Of a stretch of DNA of 64,000 nucleotides, positions 24,500 through 37,401 are shown in pieces. Origin of the DNA: Sinohyriopsis cumingii (Eukaryota > Mollusca > Bivalvia > Unionida > Unionidae); NCBI GenBank assembly GCA_028554795.2, contig CM068832.1, positions 86,638,511 through 86,702,510 on the forward strand, read 5' to 3'. The notes below the pieces were generated by a model. It made no database searches, was not told where the DNA came from, and was given only the letters and a program-made list of their open reading frames with translations. Position numbers and translations under genes: made by a program. The stretch's first letter is position 1; every line of letters begins with the position of its first letter.

Positions 24500-25375
24500 A
24501 AGCTATAGGTGAGGGACATGAGACTTTCTCAAATAGTGGAGACCACGCCCCATGCAGAACCAACCCTGAGAGAACTCGCCCCCTGGATAACTCGCCCCTT
24601 TGGAGAACTCATCCTGTGTCAGGAGAAGTTGCACCATCATGGTCAGAGAAATCTCCCCATTGCATCTAAAGATGTCACCCCAATGATCATATATACTAAT
24701 TTGGAGATGTCGCCAAATGATGGTTACCATTTTATTTGATCGCCTCTTGAACTATTCATTTATCTAATTAAAATTATGTTTTGTCATGTTTCAAATCAGC
24801 ACTCAGTTTCAAACAAAATCCCTCCCCCTTTTTCATTACAAGTGTCTACTTAGGTCCTATATATGTAGAACTATTATTACAGCAATCGCGGAATCGATGT
24901 TTGCTGTAGATGATGCTGTGTAGTGCTGTTACCATTGTGAGGCGTTATATCAGACTAGTTTGTCTAACAATTAGTTTGTCTAACAATTACCAAAACTGAG
25001 ATGATATAATCATCTGTTTGGTGTCCAAAATGGTAAACAATTCATACAGCCCCGTATGTTGCATCACATATCAGAATTTGTATAGGTTCAAGATTTCCCT
25101 CATTAGTTTTGTCTCCGTCATTTAAAAACAGTCCCTTCGTTGTAAATGTTATTTCTTAAATGAACGCCATTATTTTCAATGGAATTTATTATCCAACTCT
25201 TATTTTAGCGATATCTAAATTGTATCACCGAGTACTCGTTTTATTAGAACCAAATCTGGGTTAGAATAATGGAAATATGTGGGGATTATTTGAAAGGGTA
25301 CACTCCGTCTGTTCATCCACTGACTTCACTGACGTGCATCAGAATCCCATCTCCCAATTAACTATATGAAATGCT
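24500..25375 (+). repeat. Dispersed repeat of about 0.9 kb, copy 1 (partner at 29870)
   Basis: Shared ordered blocks with 29870-30590: short gagaactcgcccc-like units, gtgtcagg, catatatactaatttgg, taccattttatt, caagtgt-tacttaggtcct, gcggaatc, catcatatatcag, and the end block cactccgtctgttcat...acttcactgac-tgcatcag. Coding capacity is nil. The first 150 bp also contain local (a/g)aactcgcccc reiterations. Confidence 0.75.
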
Positions 25376-25417
25376 TACTGAGTTGTAAAAACGTTTGTTC
25401 AGAATTACCCCATTACA

Positions 25418-25790
25418 ATTGTTACGTGTTTAGGCTCTTATAAGCAGTAACAAGAAAAAAGTGAAGACAACAAGCTTTGTAACATATAACATATAACTTA
25501 TTTCCGTAATAATAAGGAAACAAACTTACTGTTTTAAGAATTAAATCCAAACGGAACCAAAAATTATCCAAGAATTAAAAGTTAGAAATCCTAGTAATAA
25601 AATATTCTAATGAATTTGAGTTCGAGTCCCGACACAAATCCAAAATGAATGTGGAAGACGTTTGCTATAACCGATGTAATACTGATGCATCTACAGTTAT
25701 TTGTTGAACCATATAAAATAATTTTCCGGAGTTTGAATTCCGAATACAATTTCAATAATTATCCTTGCCCAAGAATTTTTTATGAACACT
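25418..25790 (+). repeat. Dispersed repeat, copy 2 (partner at 1925-2310)
   Basis: Same block order and orientation as the 1925 copy. It lies directly after the 24500 repeat, so the two families are joined here but separate elsewhere. Confidence 0.6.
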
Positions 25791-25799
25791 TAAATATTC

Positions 25800-26930
25800 C
25801 CAGGGAAAATAATGAATAATGAATTTAAGCTCAAACTGGTCACAACAAAATTAACACGTCTAAGTGTTTAAAAGCCCCACTGACTAAATTCTTTATAGAG
25901 AAAAGTTATACACCAATTTAAGACGCAAAACAGATTCCCGGATGAGATTCAGGTGACCACTTTCTAAAACAAGATAGAAGCTTTACATCACGTGCTCACA
26001 TTACAGTCCAGTGCAGCCTATATTTGACTCTATGAATCACACAATCGAAATGAATAAAAAAAATAAGTTGTTAACTGATTTTGAATCAAGGTCAGGAACG
26101 AGGTCAGCATTAAGATACAAAGTTCTAATATTAGGTGTTTATTGAAAACCAGTCAGGTCAAACTCATTTCTGGAAAATGTCTAATTCCAGCAAATAAAAT
26201 GACAAAAATAGCATGTAATGGAATAATAAAATAATTAAAACAAACAAACAAACAATTAAATTAAATTAAATCAAATATTAATTTAATCAAATATACATAG
26301 CACAACATATTACCAAGCACACTTACATGGTCTTTCATTCTTCGAGAAGCAAACAACACAATTACAGACAGGGCCTGATTATTCAGTAACCACACTAAGC
26401 ACGTGCTTCCAGAACAAAATCAAATTAATTATTGATGATACAACTGAATGAATTATATATGACAATTTCGATTTGCATGTAGGAGTACGTTGTTTGTCTT
26501 TAACTTTTAATATATTTTAAGTTACACTTTTTGTAGTAAATGGGGGGGGGGTAACAAATATTTTCAGTGTTTAGGGCCCAGGAGGGTCTTACTCTGGCAC
26601 TGATTGCAGATACGATAGTGTACATCATAAAGGCACATGTGTCAATAAGAATTGGGACACACGTCCATAGGATTCATCAAAACAGCTCACAACTTGAGAG
26701 ATTTTAGTTAATGAATGAATGATATAAAATTCCTTTGAAGATAAAGCTTGTTCTCAAAATAATTTTCTTAACATAATAGATTCCATTAAATGTATCCAGT
26801 AAGTGTGGGCATATAATAATAGGTATGTTGGAACCATTTTTATAAATGCAGGAATGATTATGGCAGAACTATGTTTTAATGTCTTTTCACTTCATGAAAC
26901 TCCGTGTAACAAATGTAGCAAATAGCGCAA
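25800..26930. other. AT-rich intergenic DNA, one G10 run
   Basis: Contains (aaac)n near 26240 and a ten-G run at 26542-26551. That run lacks the caccagacagatg signature, so it is not a LINE tail. Nothing else assigned. Confidence 0.5.
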
Positions 26931-26936
26931 TAAAAA

Positions 26937-27255
26937 TGTTTGTGTGTGGTTTTGGATCATTAGCTAACTGTAACAATTTCAGTCATATCGCTACGTAGTC
27001 TACAATGTATAGCAATGTCAAGCGCTGGAGCATCATGCTGCACACACGTAGCATCATGTCCCATCTAGTCACATTATCCTGACACCAGGCAGACAGTCCT
27101 AAAATTATCATCTTGATGCTGAGTTCCAATCAAAGCAACTGTTATTAACATTTGTAAAAGCCGTTGGTATGTCACGGCTGGGTGTCGAACCCGCGGCATC
27201 CCGCAACCGAGGCGTACGCTCTAACCACTCAGCCCACCGGAGTGGTCCGTATAGA
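26937..27255 (-). mobile_element. SINE family 2, full-length copy
   Basis: On the minus strand: A-box-like GGTGGGCTGAGTGGTTAGAG, B-box-like GGGTTCGACACCC, body blocks GTGTCAGGATAATGTGAC and GGGACATGATGCTACGTGTG, TAGCGATATGACTGAAAT, and a tail GATCCAAAACCACACAC. These match 49501-49819 throughout. No unambiguous target duplication was seen. Confidence 0.85.
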
Positions 27256-27299
27256 AAGTGTGATACATGTAAGTATTTTGTATTAAATGGAGAGAGTGG

Positions 27300-28900
27300 C
27301 ATTTAATTGTGTCATGATATATTTTTTTTCTAGTTACGGCTATCATCCCTTGATCATCCACGTGTATGACAATAATTTTTTGCTACTTATTGTTTAAATC
27401 AGGGTTCACGCGCGGGTATTAAATTCTGGGAAAAGACTTAAAATTGAAAATTGCTTTCCAAGCCTTGAAAATGTCTGGAAAAATTTCAAAATGACTAAAA
27501 AGTCTGGAAAAAGTCTTAAATTATCTTTCTTCCCGAAACCGGAAACGTCCCTGCTCTTGTCGGAGTTCTTCGGATGTCATTGTAGAACGGAACATCTTAA
27601 AGCGAGTATAGCGATAAATTCGCGGGAGAAGGCCACGCAATTTTTTATGTTGTTTGCTGACTCGTTGATGATTAATCTACCTTTACCATCTCATGGATTA
27701 TTTCAGCAATTTAAGTGTTGAACTAGTGAGTGTTCTTTTTAATTTCGTTGGATTTTACTTGACTTTGATATTCTTATACGCTCGTTAGCTGGCAAGACAA
27801 GAACATTAATTCTTCCCGGCATATGGGTCCGTACAAATGTTAATAATTCCAACAATATGTCATAAAATTGAGTTCATTCGCACAAAAACACATTTTTTGT
27901 TTTGATAAAGCGATCAGTTATGCCAATTAATCAGATGATACACACGTGTTGTTATTTATTATACTTAATGTATTAGAGATGTTGGGTAGAACTTTTGTGT
28001 AATGTATTTTCGAGGTTATACTTGAACTTGTATTTATAAATAACGCATGATATCTAGAGACATTGTTAAGCTGATTTAATTTAAAATTGTACGGTTTAGT
28101 ATATGCAGAAATAAGTTAAATTTAAATTCTTTTGAATAAAAGAAAACCCATTCATGGCTTTTTTTATCGATTCTGAATACTGGCATTATAGAGAGGGAGA
28201 CAATTGATTTGTACGTATCGCTTTATTCCAGAAGTCAAATAATCATAAATATTTCGAGAGAACTGTGTGACATGATCTTCTCTCGCACTCTCTGATTTCG
28301 CAATTTAAAACTGCTTCTTGAACTGTATGATGTTGCTCAAAACTGATTAGGATTAATAAATAAAAGTACACTAAATTGACATTCAAAATTCAATGTTGCA
28401 ATATACACAAGTTAAATAATAGAAATGCAGATTTACTGTAATAATAAATTAGTGGATAACTTGTACAAAATGAAAGAGTGAACGAGGAATTCTTCAAAAA
28501 TTTTGTCCACGTGACTGGAATCTTTGTAGAATTGTGTAAGTGTTTAACGTAACTAATTGTCAGTTCGTTTATATTTTTTCATTATTTGTAAAGATATAAA
28601 AACTGACCAAAGCTATCTTATATAAATTTCATTCTGAAGTGGCAACTTATGTTACTAAATTATGATTTCATATTTACATATACATGTACAAGAACGATTT
28701 AATGAGTTTGCAGTCTTTTAAGTGTAAGATATAAATTCAACTTTTGTATGACTCATCATTAAGGTATTTTATGAAATAAATGATTGTGAAAGGTTACTGA
28801 AAAATGGTAGAGAAAAACGTTAAGAAATATCAGAACGATGTAAACGTAAATTTCTTATTAAAAGTGAAAATATTTATATACTACCATATGTAAGATATAT
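27300..28900. other. AT-rich DNA; possible degenerate TIR near 27402
   Basis: cagggttcacgcg at 27402 starts a stretch rich in (aa)gtctggaaaaagtctta. A similar taagtctggaaaaggtctta lies at 29566-29586. A decayed DNA transposon between them is possible but no transposase is visible. Confidence 0.3.
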
Positions 28901-28904
28901 CATG

Positions 28905-29470
28905 ATTTCAGCTTGAAATAACCACGAGGTTAAGGTTGTGCCAAAAGTGACCAAAGACAAATATTAAAATGGTGGATGGTTCTTGTGTTTGGATGCATGC
29001 TGCGAATTTATTGAAGCGATATCATAAAGACGAGTTCAAGTTTGAATTCTCCACACAGAAATTATGCATAAAACATAAAAGTTCAAGAGCACCATATAAT
29101 CTCAACATGTCTGTGCATAAGAATACATTATTTGATACAAACATAGTGGGGAGGGGGACACTTGATATAAATGCACAGAAAGGCTTCCTAAGTAACTGGA
29201 TCATAGGAAACGTCTATTGATTCTTATCGCTGAATGTTCACCCTGCGTTTATATATAACCACATGAAAGAAATATACAACGGTCAGCTTGAAATAACATG
29301 AGGTCAAGATTTTACAAGTGACCAAGAAAATATTAAAAATAGTGGACGGTGCACGTGCTCAAATGCTTCCCGAGAATTTACCGGAAGATATGTCATGAAG
29401 ATGGGTTCAGTTTTAGTTTAAGCACACTTGAATTATACAGGAAACATTCCATTTTGAATCATTTTTGAAT
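28905..29470 (+). repeat. Two-copy tandem repeat, about 370 bp period
   Basis: The block cagcttgaaataac...gaggt-aag...aagtgacca...aatattaaaa...ggtg-acg starts at 28911 and again at 29283, followed by matching gaattta-cg-a-gatat-atgaaga. A diverged tandem duplication explains both. The 83-codon frame in copy 1 is not conserved in copy 2, so it is not a gene. Confidence 0.7.
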
Positions 29471-29762
29471 TGCGAAGATGTCATCCCGTGTTGCTATAAT
29501 TACAGATTAGGTTACTAAACTTATCACATGATTAAGACTGGAAAGTTTTATTTTTTGGTTTGGATAAGTCTGGAAAAGGTCTTACATCTTTTTCTAACTT
29601 TGTGGCGGGAATCCAACTAAACTAAACGTTGTTGCAATTAACAGGTTTGTCCGAGAATAATATAGCAATGGTAACGGAATACACTACATTGTTATAGAAA
29701 AGTCAATGTTGCAATGGCACGAAATCACAAGATACACCAAATAATCTAAGTAAAAGAGAAAT

Positions 29763-29870
29763 GGAAAGGTTCAACATTTTATAAATTGAATAGGTTATTA
29801 AGTTGAAGAGAAACAACAATGAATAAGATGTAATGTGTTTACAACGTCTCCTGTGTCGTCTAAAACATAC
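29763..29870 (+). repeat. Direct repeat flanking the 29870 unit (left)
   Basis: aggttcaacattttat-aatt, ttgaag, aacaatgaata and tacaacgtct occur in the same order at 30966-31055, about 1.2 kb downstream. They bracket the 0.9-kb dispersed repeat like long terminal direct repeats. Confidence 0.6.
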
Positions 29871-30590
29871 ATCCAAATGCTTGAATAGTGGAAAACTCGC
29901 TCCATGAAGAATTCGTCCCAATGAGAACTCGCTCCATGTATATCGTATCCCCGGTGTCAGGGGAATTCGCCCGATGGTGGTTGGAGAAGTCGCCCCAAAG
30001 ACCATATATACTAATTTGGTTATGACACTCCATGTTGGGTACCGCTTTATTATCTAAACCTTTGAGTTGTTATATTTCCTTACTGAGATTATAATTCATG
30101 ATATTTAACATTCACACTGAAATTCGTATATAACCCCCTCCTCTTCCATTCAGTATCAAGTGTTTACTTAGACCCTGTATAGGTCGGATCACTATTCTTT
30201 GTCATTGCGGAATCACAGTTTGTTGTTTTCGTTCTTGGTATTTAGTACTGTCACCATGGTCATCTGTGTGGTGTCGACGACTATAAAACTTTCATCCCCA
30301 TTTATTACATCATATATCAGGCTATTTTATAATTTCAAATTTCCCTCTTAAACATTCTCTCCATCAATTAAATACAGATCCTCCATTATAACTATTTGTT
30401 TAACTATTTTATTTAAAAGAACCCGGCAATTTTGAATGTAATTTAATCTTTGCCTTTTTTTAGTAATATCTACCAATACGTTTATTTTGTTAAAACAAAC
30501 GTTCGTTAGAATACCAGATATATGATGGGATAATATGAAGTCTTCACTCCATCTGTTCGTTCATTAACTTCACTGACTTGCATCAGCACA
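29870..30590 (+). repeat. Dispersed repeat of about 0.9 kb, copy 2
   Basis: Aligns in order with 24500-25375; see that entry. The ends are bracketed by the direct repeats at 29763 and 30966. Confidence 0.75.
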
Positions 30591-30965
30591 CACACCCTAA
30601 ACATCACCATCAACTACTTCAAATATTTAGTGTGGTATCAAATAATGCAATGCTTCTGGTTTGAAACATGCCGTTATCACCTGGACATTCTGATCAAAAT
30701 CATAATAATTCTGGACACTCGGAATACTTCCTTTGCAATTTCATGACACAAGTTATTTCGGTCTATTCGCCGTATGTCTCTGAAAAGATATAATGTTTAT
30801 ACACCGAGCTATGAAACTGAATACATAACTTATTCTCATTCTCTCAGAATTGTTAACTAGGAACTAGGTAAGGTTTAAAGTCGCTTTTAGAAAATTCAAT
30901 GTAATTGTGCCACTAAGGGATGTTAAGCAGACCAAACCAATTTTGTGTTTTTTATTTAAAAAACC

Positions 30966-31060
30966 TGAAAAGTTCAACATTTTATCAATTTAATAATTTA
31001 TTATGTTGAAGTCAAAGAACAATGAATAGTATGTAGTTTATACAACGTCTTCTTTATGGC
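30966..31060 (+). repeat. Direct repeat flanking the 29870 unit (right)
   Basis: Partner of 29763-29870, judged visually similar but diverged. Confidence 0.6.
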
Positions 31061-31429
31061 CAAACAAAATTTCTGCAAAACTTAAAACAGATCATGCACC
31101 CAGGAATCTGCACAAGCAGCAAATTGACAACTTAATTAGCAGACCATAATGTAGGTGTCAGATAACTTGTAAAATTAGAAACTTGGATGAAGGTGCAATA
31201 TTGTTATCAGGTAAACCATTGTATATTTTAATACAAAATATTTATTTGGGTCATTTTTAAAAATAAATTTTACAAAAGTGTTTATGGGCTACTAGTTCAA
31301 GCAGGTCATTGGATGTGTCTTCATATTTCAGTGTTAAACCACATTTACATATGCATTTAAAATACAAATGTCGTTTATTTTTGGTACATATTATTTTAAT
31401 TACCTAAATAAAAAGTAATATATTACGAA

Positions 31430-31515
31430 AATCTGGGGCAATTCCTCCAGATAAGTAGAGGTGATTTCTCCTTGGGGCGAGTTCTTCATGTATCATTGGA
31501 CGGGGGAGGGCGAAT
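31430..31515 (-). repeat. Inverted fragment of the 24500/29870 repeat
   Basis: On the minus strand this reads GAAGAACTCGCCCCAAGG with flanking AATTCGCCC, as in the start of the family. Confidence 0.5.
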
Positions 31516-31519
31516 TTAT

Positions 31520-32425
31520 ATTCACATAAACAATATTAATTTAGATGTTTCTGCACTAATCATCTTGAGTGTTGCTTATAAATATAGTAATTTCTCGTAC
31601 ACTATTATTGTAGGGATCATTTCCTTCCAAATTACACGAAATACATATAAGATTACATTTTTCCTTCAAGCCTTCCTACTTCATACATCTGTATAATTTC
31701 TGCATTTTATAATATAATGCAGATGATTAAATATCGATTAATTTCATGACAGCCAAAGAGTATAAAATTCAATAATTGCGATTAGTTCACCAATCATTTT
31801 GAAGAAATGTATTTTATTAAATTTGAAACGGAATACTAATTTTGAATAGATTACATAACATTATTCTTTATTACTTAATTAATATTTTATTTTGACATTA
31901 AATCTAAGTATGAAGCTTGTAGCAAAGTGATCTTTTTGCAACAATAATTATCATAATTACAAATGAATATGAATTCTTTAAAACAATTAAATATTACATT
32001 ATATTATACTATAAAATAGAAGGAACTCAGAACAAATGTTGCGAAAATATGAACTTTGCCGATAAAATCTCAAATATTAAAATGTGCCTATTCTTTAAAA
32101 AGGTTTACGAACACATACGATTCTTACCTGTAAGGAAAGACAGATTTATTCTGATTCTCAACGAACGAACTAATTCTTCGGAAGCTTGTTCTTAATTTTT
32201 GAACGTTATATCACGACCAAATATGGAGATTCGTCAAGATGATAGTGTTTGTTCATTTCAAATCAGAACAAGGCTCCCATCACTTCTTTACTGAACCGTC
32301 CTTGTATGAGTACGTGATAATACAGACCATTCTGCCGCATGAGTCTGTTCGTTTCGAAAAACGCGTGATTCTCTATTGCCAGAATAATTCATACTGCCCT
32401 GTATTTGTTACGTGTATTTTGTTTT

Positions 32426-32430
<5 letters not shown>
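31520..32430. other. AT-rich intergenic DNA, nothing assigned
   Basis: No supported feature. Confidence 0.5.

Positions 32431-32431
<1 letters not shown>

Positions 32432-32499
<68 letters not shown>
32432..32499 (+). repeat. (TC)n-(TA)n compound microsatellite
   Basis: TC run to 32478, then TA. Confidence 0.97.
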
Positions 32500-32609
32500 A
32501 CCTGACATTTATTCCATATATTTCGAGTTGTTCTCTATTTCCCATTGTATTTATTGTTTACGAAATCTACATACATATATATGTCCACGCATACATACAC
32601 ATATATGCA

Positions 32610-32615
<6 letters not shown>

Positions 32616-32675
<60 letters not shown>
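32616..32675 (+). repeat. (AC)n microsatellite
   Basis: About 29 AC units. Confidence 0.97.
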
Positions 32676-32676
<1 letters not shown>

Positions 32677-32679
32677 TGT

Positions 32680-33300
32680 TTCTCACTTTACTTTATTTCT
32701 GGGTAGTTTTCAGATGTTATTAATATCAATGTCGTTAAAAATATCATGAAGATGGACATAGCTTTGGCGGATAGACTATTTCAAAAACATTTTTTGAATA
32801 AGCTAGTTTCTTATCATTTTATATAAATCCATGGGAAATCAGTCAGTGATCTTCCGATCATTGGAAAGTAATAAAACTAGTAAGTTTGCCTTGACTCCTT
32901 TTCTCACTATTCACGGTTCTGATTGTCAGCGTTTGAAAGGCATTTGATGTCATGCAATAGTAATTATGGAAATCTGCAGTTGTCATTTTGTTAGAAAAAA
33001 ATTTAATTATTGTTTCCTCCGGATAATTCCATTTAATATCTTTCAACAATACTTTCTGATGTACTTCTCCGAAAAAGCCCCAATGTTGTGAGAGGTACTT
33101 TCTGCAACATGTAAACTGGGGTCTCATGCAATTTTCTACCTCTGGCAGTTTAATCTAGTCTGCCATAAAAATGTGCTTTTACACGCTTGCTTAAATTTTC
33201 TTTCTATCACCTCAGTTTTAAATGGGCTGAGAGATATTAGAATTATATACCACTTCCTTATATACATACGGATATTTATACATACAAACAGAAACACGCA
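32680..33300. other. Intergenic DNA with one unsupported minus frame
   Basis: The 89-codon minus frame at 32858-33127 has no recognisable motif. I do not call it. Confidence 0.4.
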
Positions 33301-33305
33301 CAAAT

Positions 33306-34318
<1,013 letters not shown>

Positions 34319-34319
34319 G

Positions 34320-35180
34320 TAAATTAGTAATACGATCCATCTCTCAATAACCAGAGTATATTACTAACGAAGTCAGATTTCAAGATAAACTTATTATGAT
34401 GACATATTTTTACATTATTCAAAACACGTATAGTCTCATTAATTATCCAAACTTTAATAAATTATCATTTACCAATATGGTGGATGCACTATATTAAAAA
34501 ATGGAAAGAAAAAAGATAATGAAAGAAGGGTGTGTCATTTTGCGCAAACACACTCATTTATACTGAAAAAATTCATTTGAATGATATGTTATTGTTGTAT
34601 TAAATACAAATTATGTTGTGCTGTATTGACAAACATACGTATCAATCTTCGTGCTACTGATGAAATGATAATGAATGTAGTTCACAAAATAAATATAGTT
34701 TAACCTTAAAGTTGAAAATGCCTTAAGTGATTTCACTATTTTTTATCGTTTTAATATCTTTTTGTAGTTCTGCGCATGCTAATAATTAATATTGTCTTTA
34801 TTTTATATCAATATTCATTTGATTATATACCAGTATTCGAGTTTTCTTTTGTTTATGTATTTTTTTATATGTATCAAGTTCTTGGTTTACCAAGTGTTTT
34901 ATACGACAACTGAGCCAATGGCACTGAGGGCCTATCACGAAATCAGTCTAATCAAAAACGACTCGGCCAATTAAATACTCTCTCCGCGATTAATGTAATG
35001 GCAATGTGGCTGTAATATTCTTTTATCAACGATCATTTCATGTTTTAATCTTTGTATTTTTTATTTCAACAGTCATTTACTATAATCCCAAATTAAGTTA
35101 TACAGTGTATAATCAACAGCTTGAAACTGTCTTTGTCCTGTTGTTTTTAACTGATTTGAAGGTAGCACGTGACTAACGGT
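34320..35180. other. AT-rich intergenic DNA, nothing assigned
   Basis: No supported feature. Confidence 0.5.
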
Positions 35181-35184
35181 ATGG

Positions 35185-35330
35185 CTGAAGTGCGGAAAAG
35201 TGCGACACGTTACGAAAAGTTGCGAAAAGGTACGACAAGTCAAAGTAAAATTTGTGAAAAATTAAAACACTTATGAAAAGTTGCAGAAAGCTACAAATAC
35301 TTACGAAAAGTTACAGCAAGCTGAGAAAAA
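35185..35330 (+). repeat. Degenerate 10-12-bp repeat (acgaaaagttgc type)
   Basis: Variants of tacgaaaagttgcgaaaag recur about ten times (cggaaaagtgcgac, acgaaaagttgc, atgaaaagttgcag, acgaaaagttacag). Confidence 0.6.
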
Positions 35331-35339
35331 TATCACAAT

Positions 35340-37364
35340 GACTCAGCTACTCCTCTTAAAAATTAACATCATAAGCGAATTCCTAATTTCGGTCGATAAA
35401 AGTTCAAACAAATTCATTTTCCCGACGATTTTAAATTACAACAGGTATCTTTGCATGGACGGGCGCTGCATGGGTTAAATGAAAGGAATTGTTCTTCAGT
35501 ATTTTTAAGGAGGTACCTATAGTACAGAAATGAATAAAGAGATAAAGCTAATCGTCTGATATATCTGATGCTTAGGTTTGGCAATTTGTTATTTTCAATT
35601 TTGAATGGATGCTTCATATGTATGAAAAGAAACAGCTAGAAAAAATGTATAAAAATAACTCGCAAGCAACCACACTACAAGGCTCGTCGTTGCTACCAAC
35701 ACCGAATTTCCCAAATTAATTAATCCATATTTATGGCTATCAAGCACACACTAAAAACGTAAACTGGTCAAAACATCACATTAAATACTCGCCCCCGCAA
35801 AATAACACAGTTCCGGTCAACAATACCCCATGCACTTCATTCAGTGCATTTAACATAACCTATGAACCCCATAAACATCAGCGGCCTTAGTGATATTTGA
35901 TTTTTCCACCAGGGAACTGGATAATGTAGTGGTTAAAAACACATCTTGAATATTATCTACTTTTTCAAATGCTCTGAACGTCGAAGTAAGCAAGAGTTAG
36001 CGAAATTTCAGTTTAGTAAACATTCTTATTCTAGTGAATTACTGCAAAAAGCAAGAACTAAATGAAGTTAATTGATAGGAATTAAATATAATTGTAAAAC
36101 CAATACATTATACCTGTCCTAAATGATATGTAATATTAATTCTCGGCGGGTGTATTATCAATGATTTAAAAGACGATTGCAAATGTAGAGGTCACACATA
36201 GATCTATTATGTGAACTATATTGAAAACAAATACATGAACTAAATAAATAGCATGTAAAAAACCTAATTTAACCTTTTTATTTTAAAGTTGGAAATCTTT
36301 GTAGTGTAGGCGACATATTTTTGAAATTCGATCGTGTGACAAGTGGGTTCAATTTTGACGAGTTCGAGTGTGCAATGCGGTCAATTGAAATGAATTCGCT
36401 ATTATCATATATACTGAAATCAGTTTGGATCTAATACTGATCTAGTTGTCGAAGTTTGTAAGTGTAGGAATGTTTTTATGCAAAAGGAAAAGTTTACAAA
36501 CACCAGTGAAGCCAGTACTGAATCTAAACTTTCAAAGTCTAACGCGTGAATCTTCTTTACATCCTACGGTTCATAAACCAAGTTAGGTATTCATATTTGT
36601 ATTTCACGTTTGTATATCAATGCTCACTAATTCATGAAAATCTATATTAAAGAGGCTTGATAACATGTTCATGTACACGAATTGCATTCAAATATATTTT
36701 AATGCATTTAATATGGTCTTATTAATTTCACTTGACTTATGCTTACACATCATTTGAGTTCCTTGAATCACAAAATACAAATCAAAATTGTTAATAGTTT
36801 ATGTTTAGAAGTATACTGTTCTACAAATTAATTCTAAAATTCTACTAAGTTCGTGAGATGGCAGTTTGATTAATAACGTATGTTGATATAAACATGCAAA
36901 TGCATTCTTATCATATCGGAATGTGTGGAAGCAGTGTTTTATATATTTATTATTATTTAAGTTATCATCCCCATCACATCAGAATGAGCGAAAGTAAAGA
37001 GTCTTGTCAGTGTCTAAATGTCAAGATGATGAAACATTATTTTTATATAATTACATTCTTTCCTTCAAATTATTCCTAAGGCATGCTTTTCTCGAAACTT
37101 GTGTGCCCCATAAAGCATGTGTTAAATGCCATCAATGATGTTTTTGATCAGCAAGCAGATCGTGAGAGTGACCAGAAGTATTTATACGTCCATATTTAGT
37201 CTTATTTTTCGGAAAGGAATAAATCTGACTCATCCATTTAGATGATCTAGATAAATACTGGTATACTTTCAAAGATCCAAATGTCTCCTTTTCACCATTA
37301 TCCATTACAAATTGTGTAAATATTAGGATAACCAAATTAGTATCGTGACAGTCAGCCTTTCAGA

Positions 37365-37401
<37 letters not shown>

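Noticed and set aside
26542-26551. Further LINE C-tail at a G10 run
   Set aside because: The caccagacagatgcccc signature does not follow it.
32858-33127. 89-codon minus-strand frame
   Set aside because: No recognisable domain and no supporting signals.
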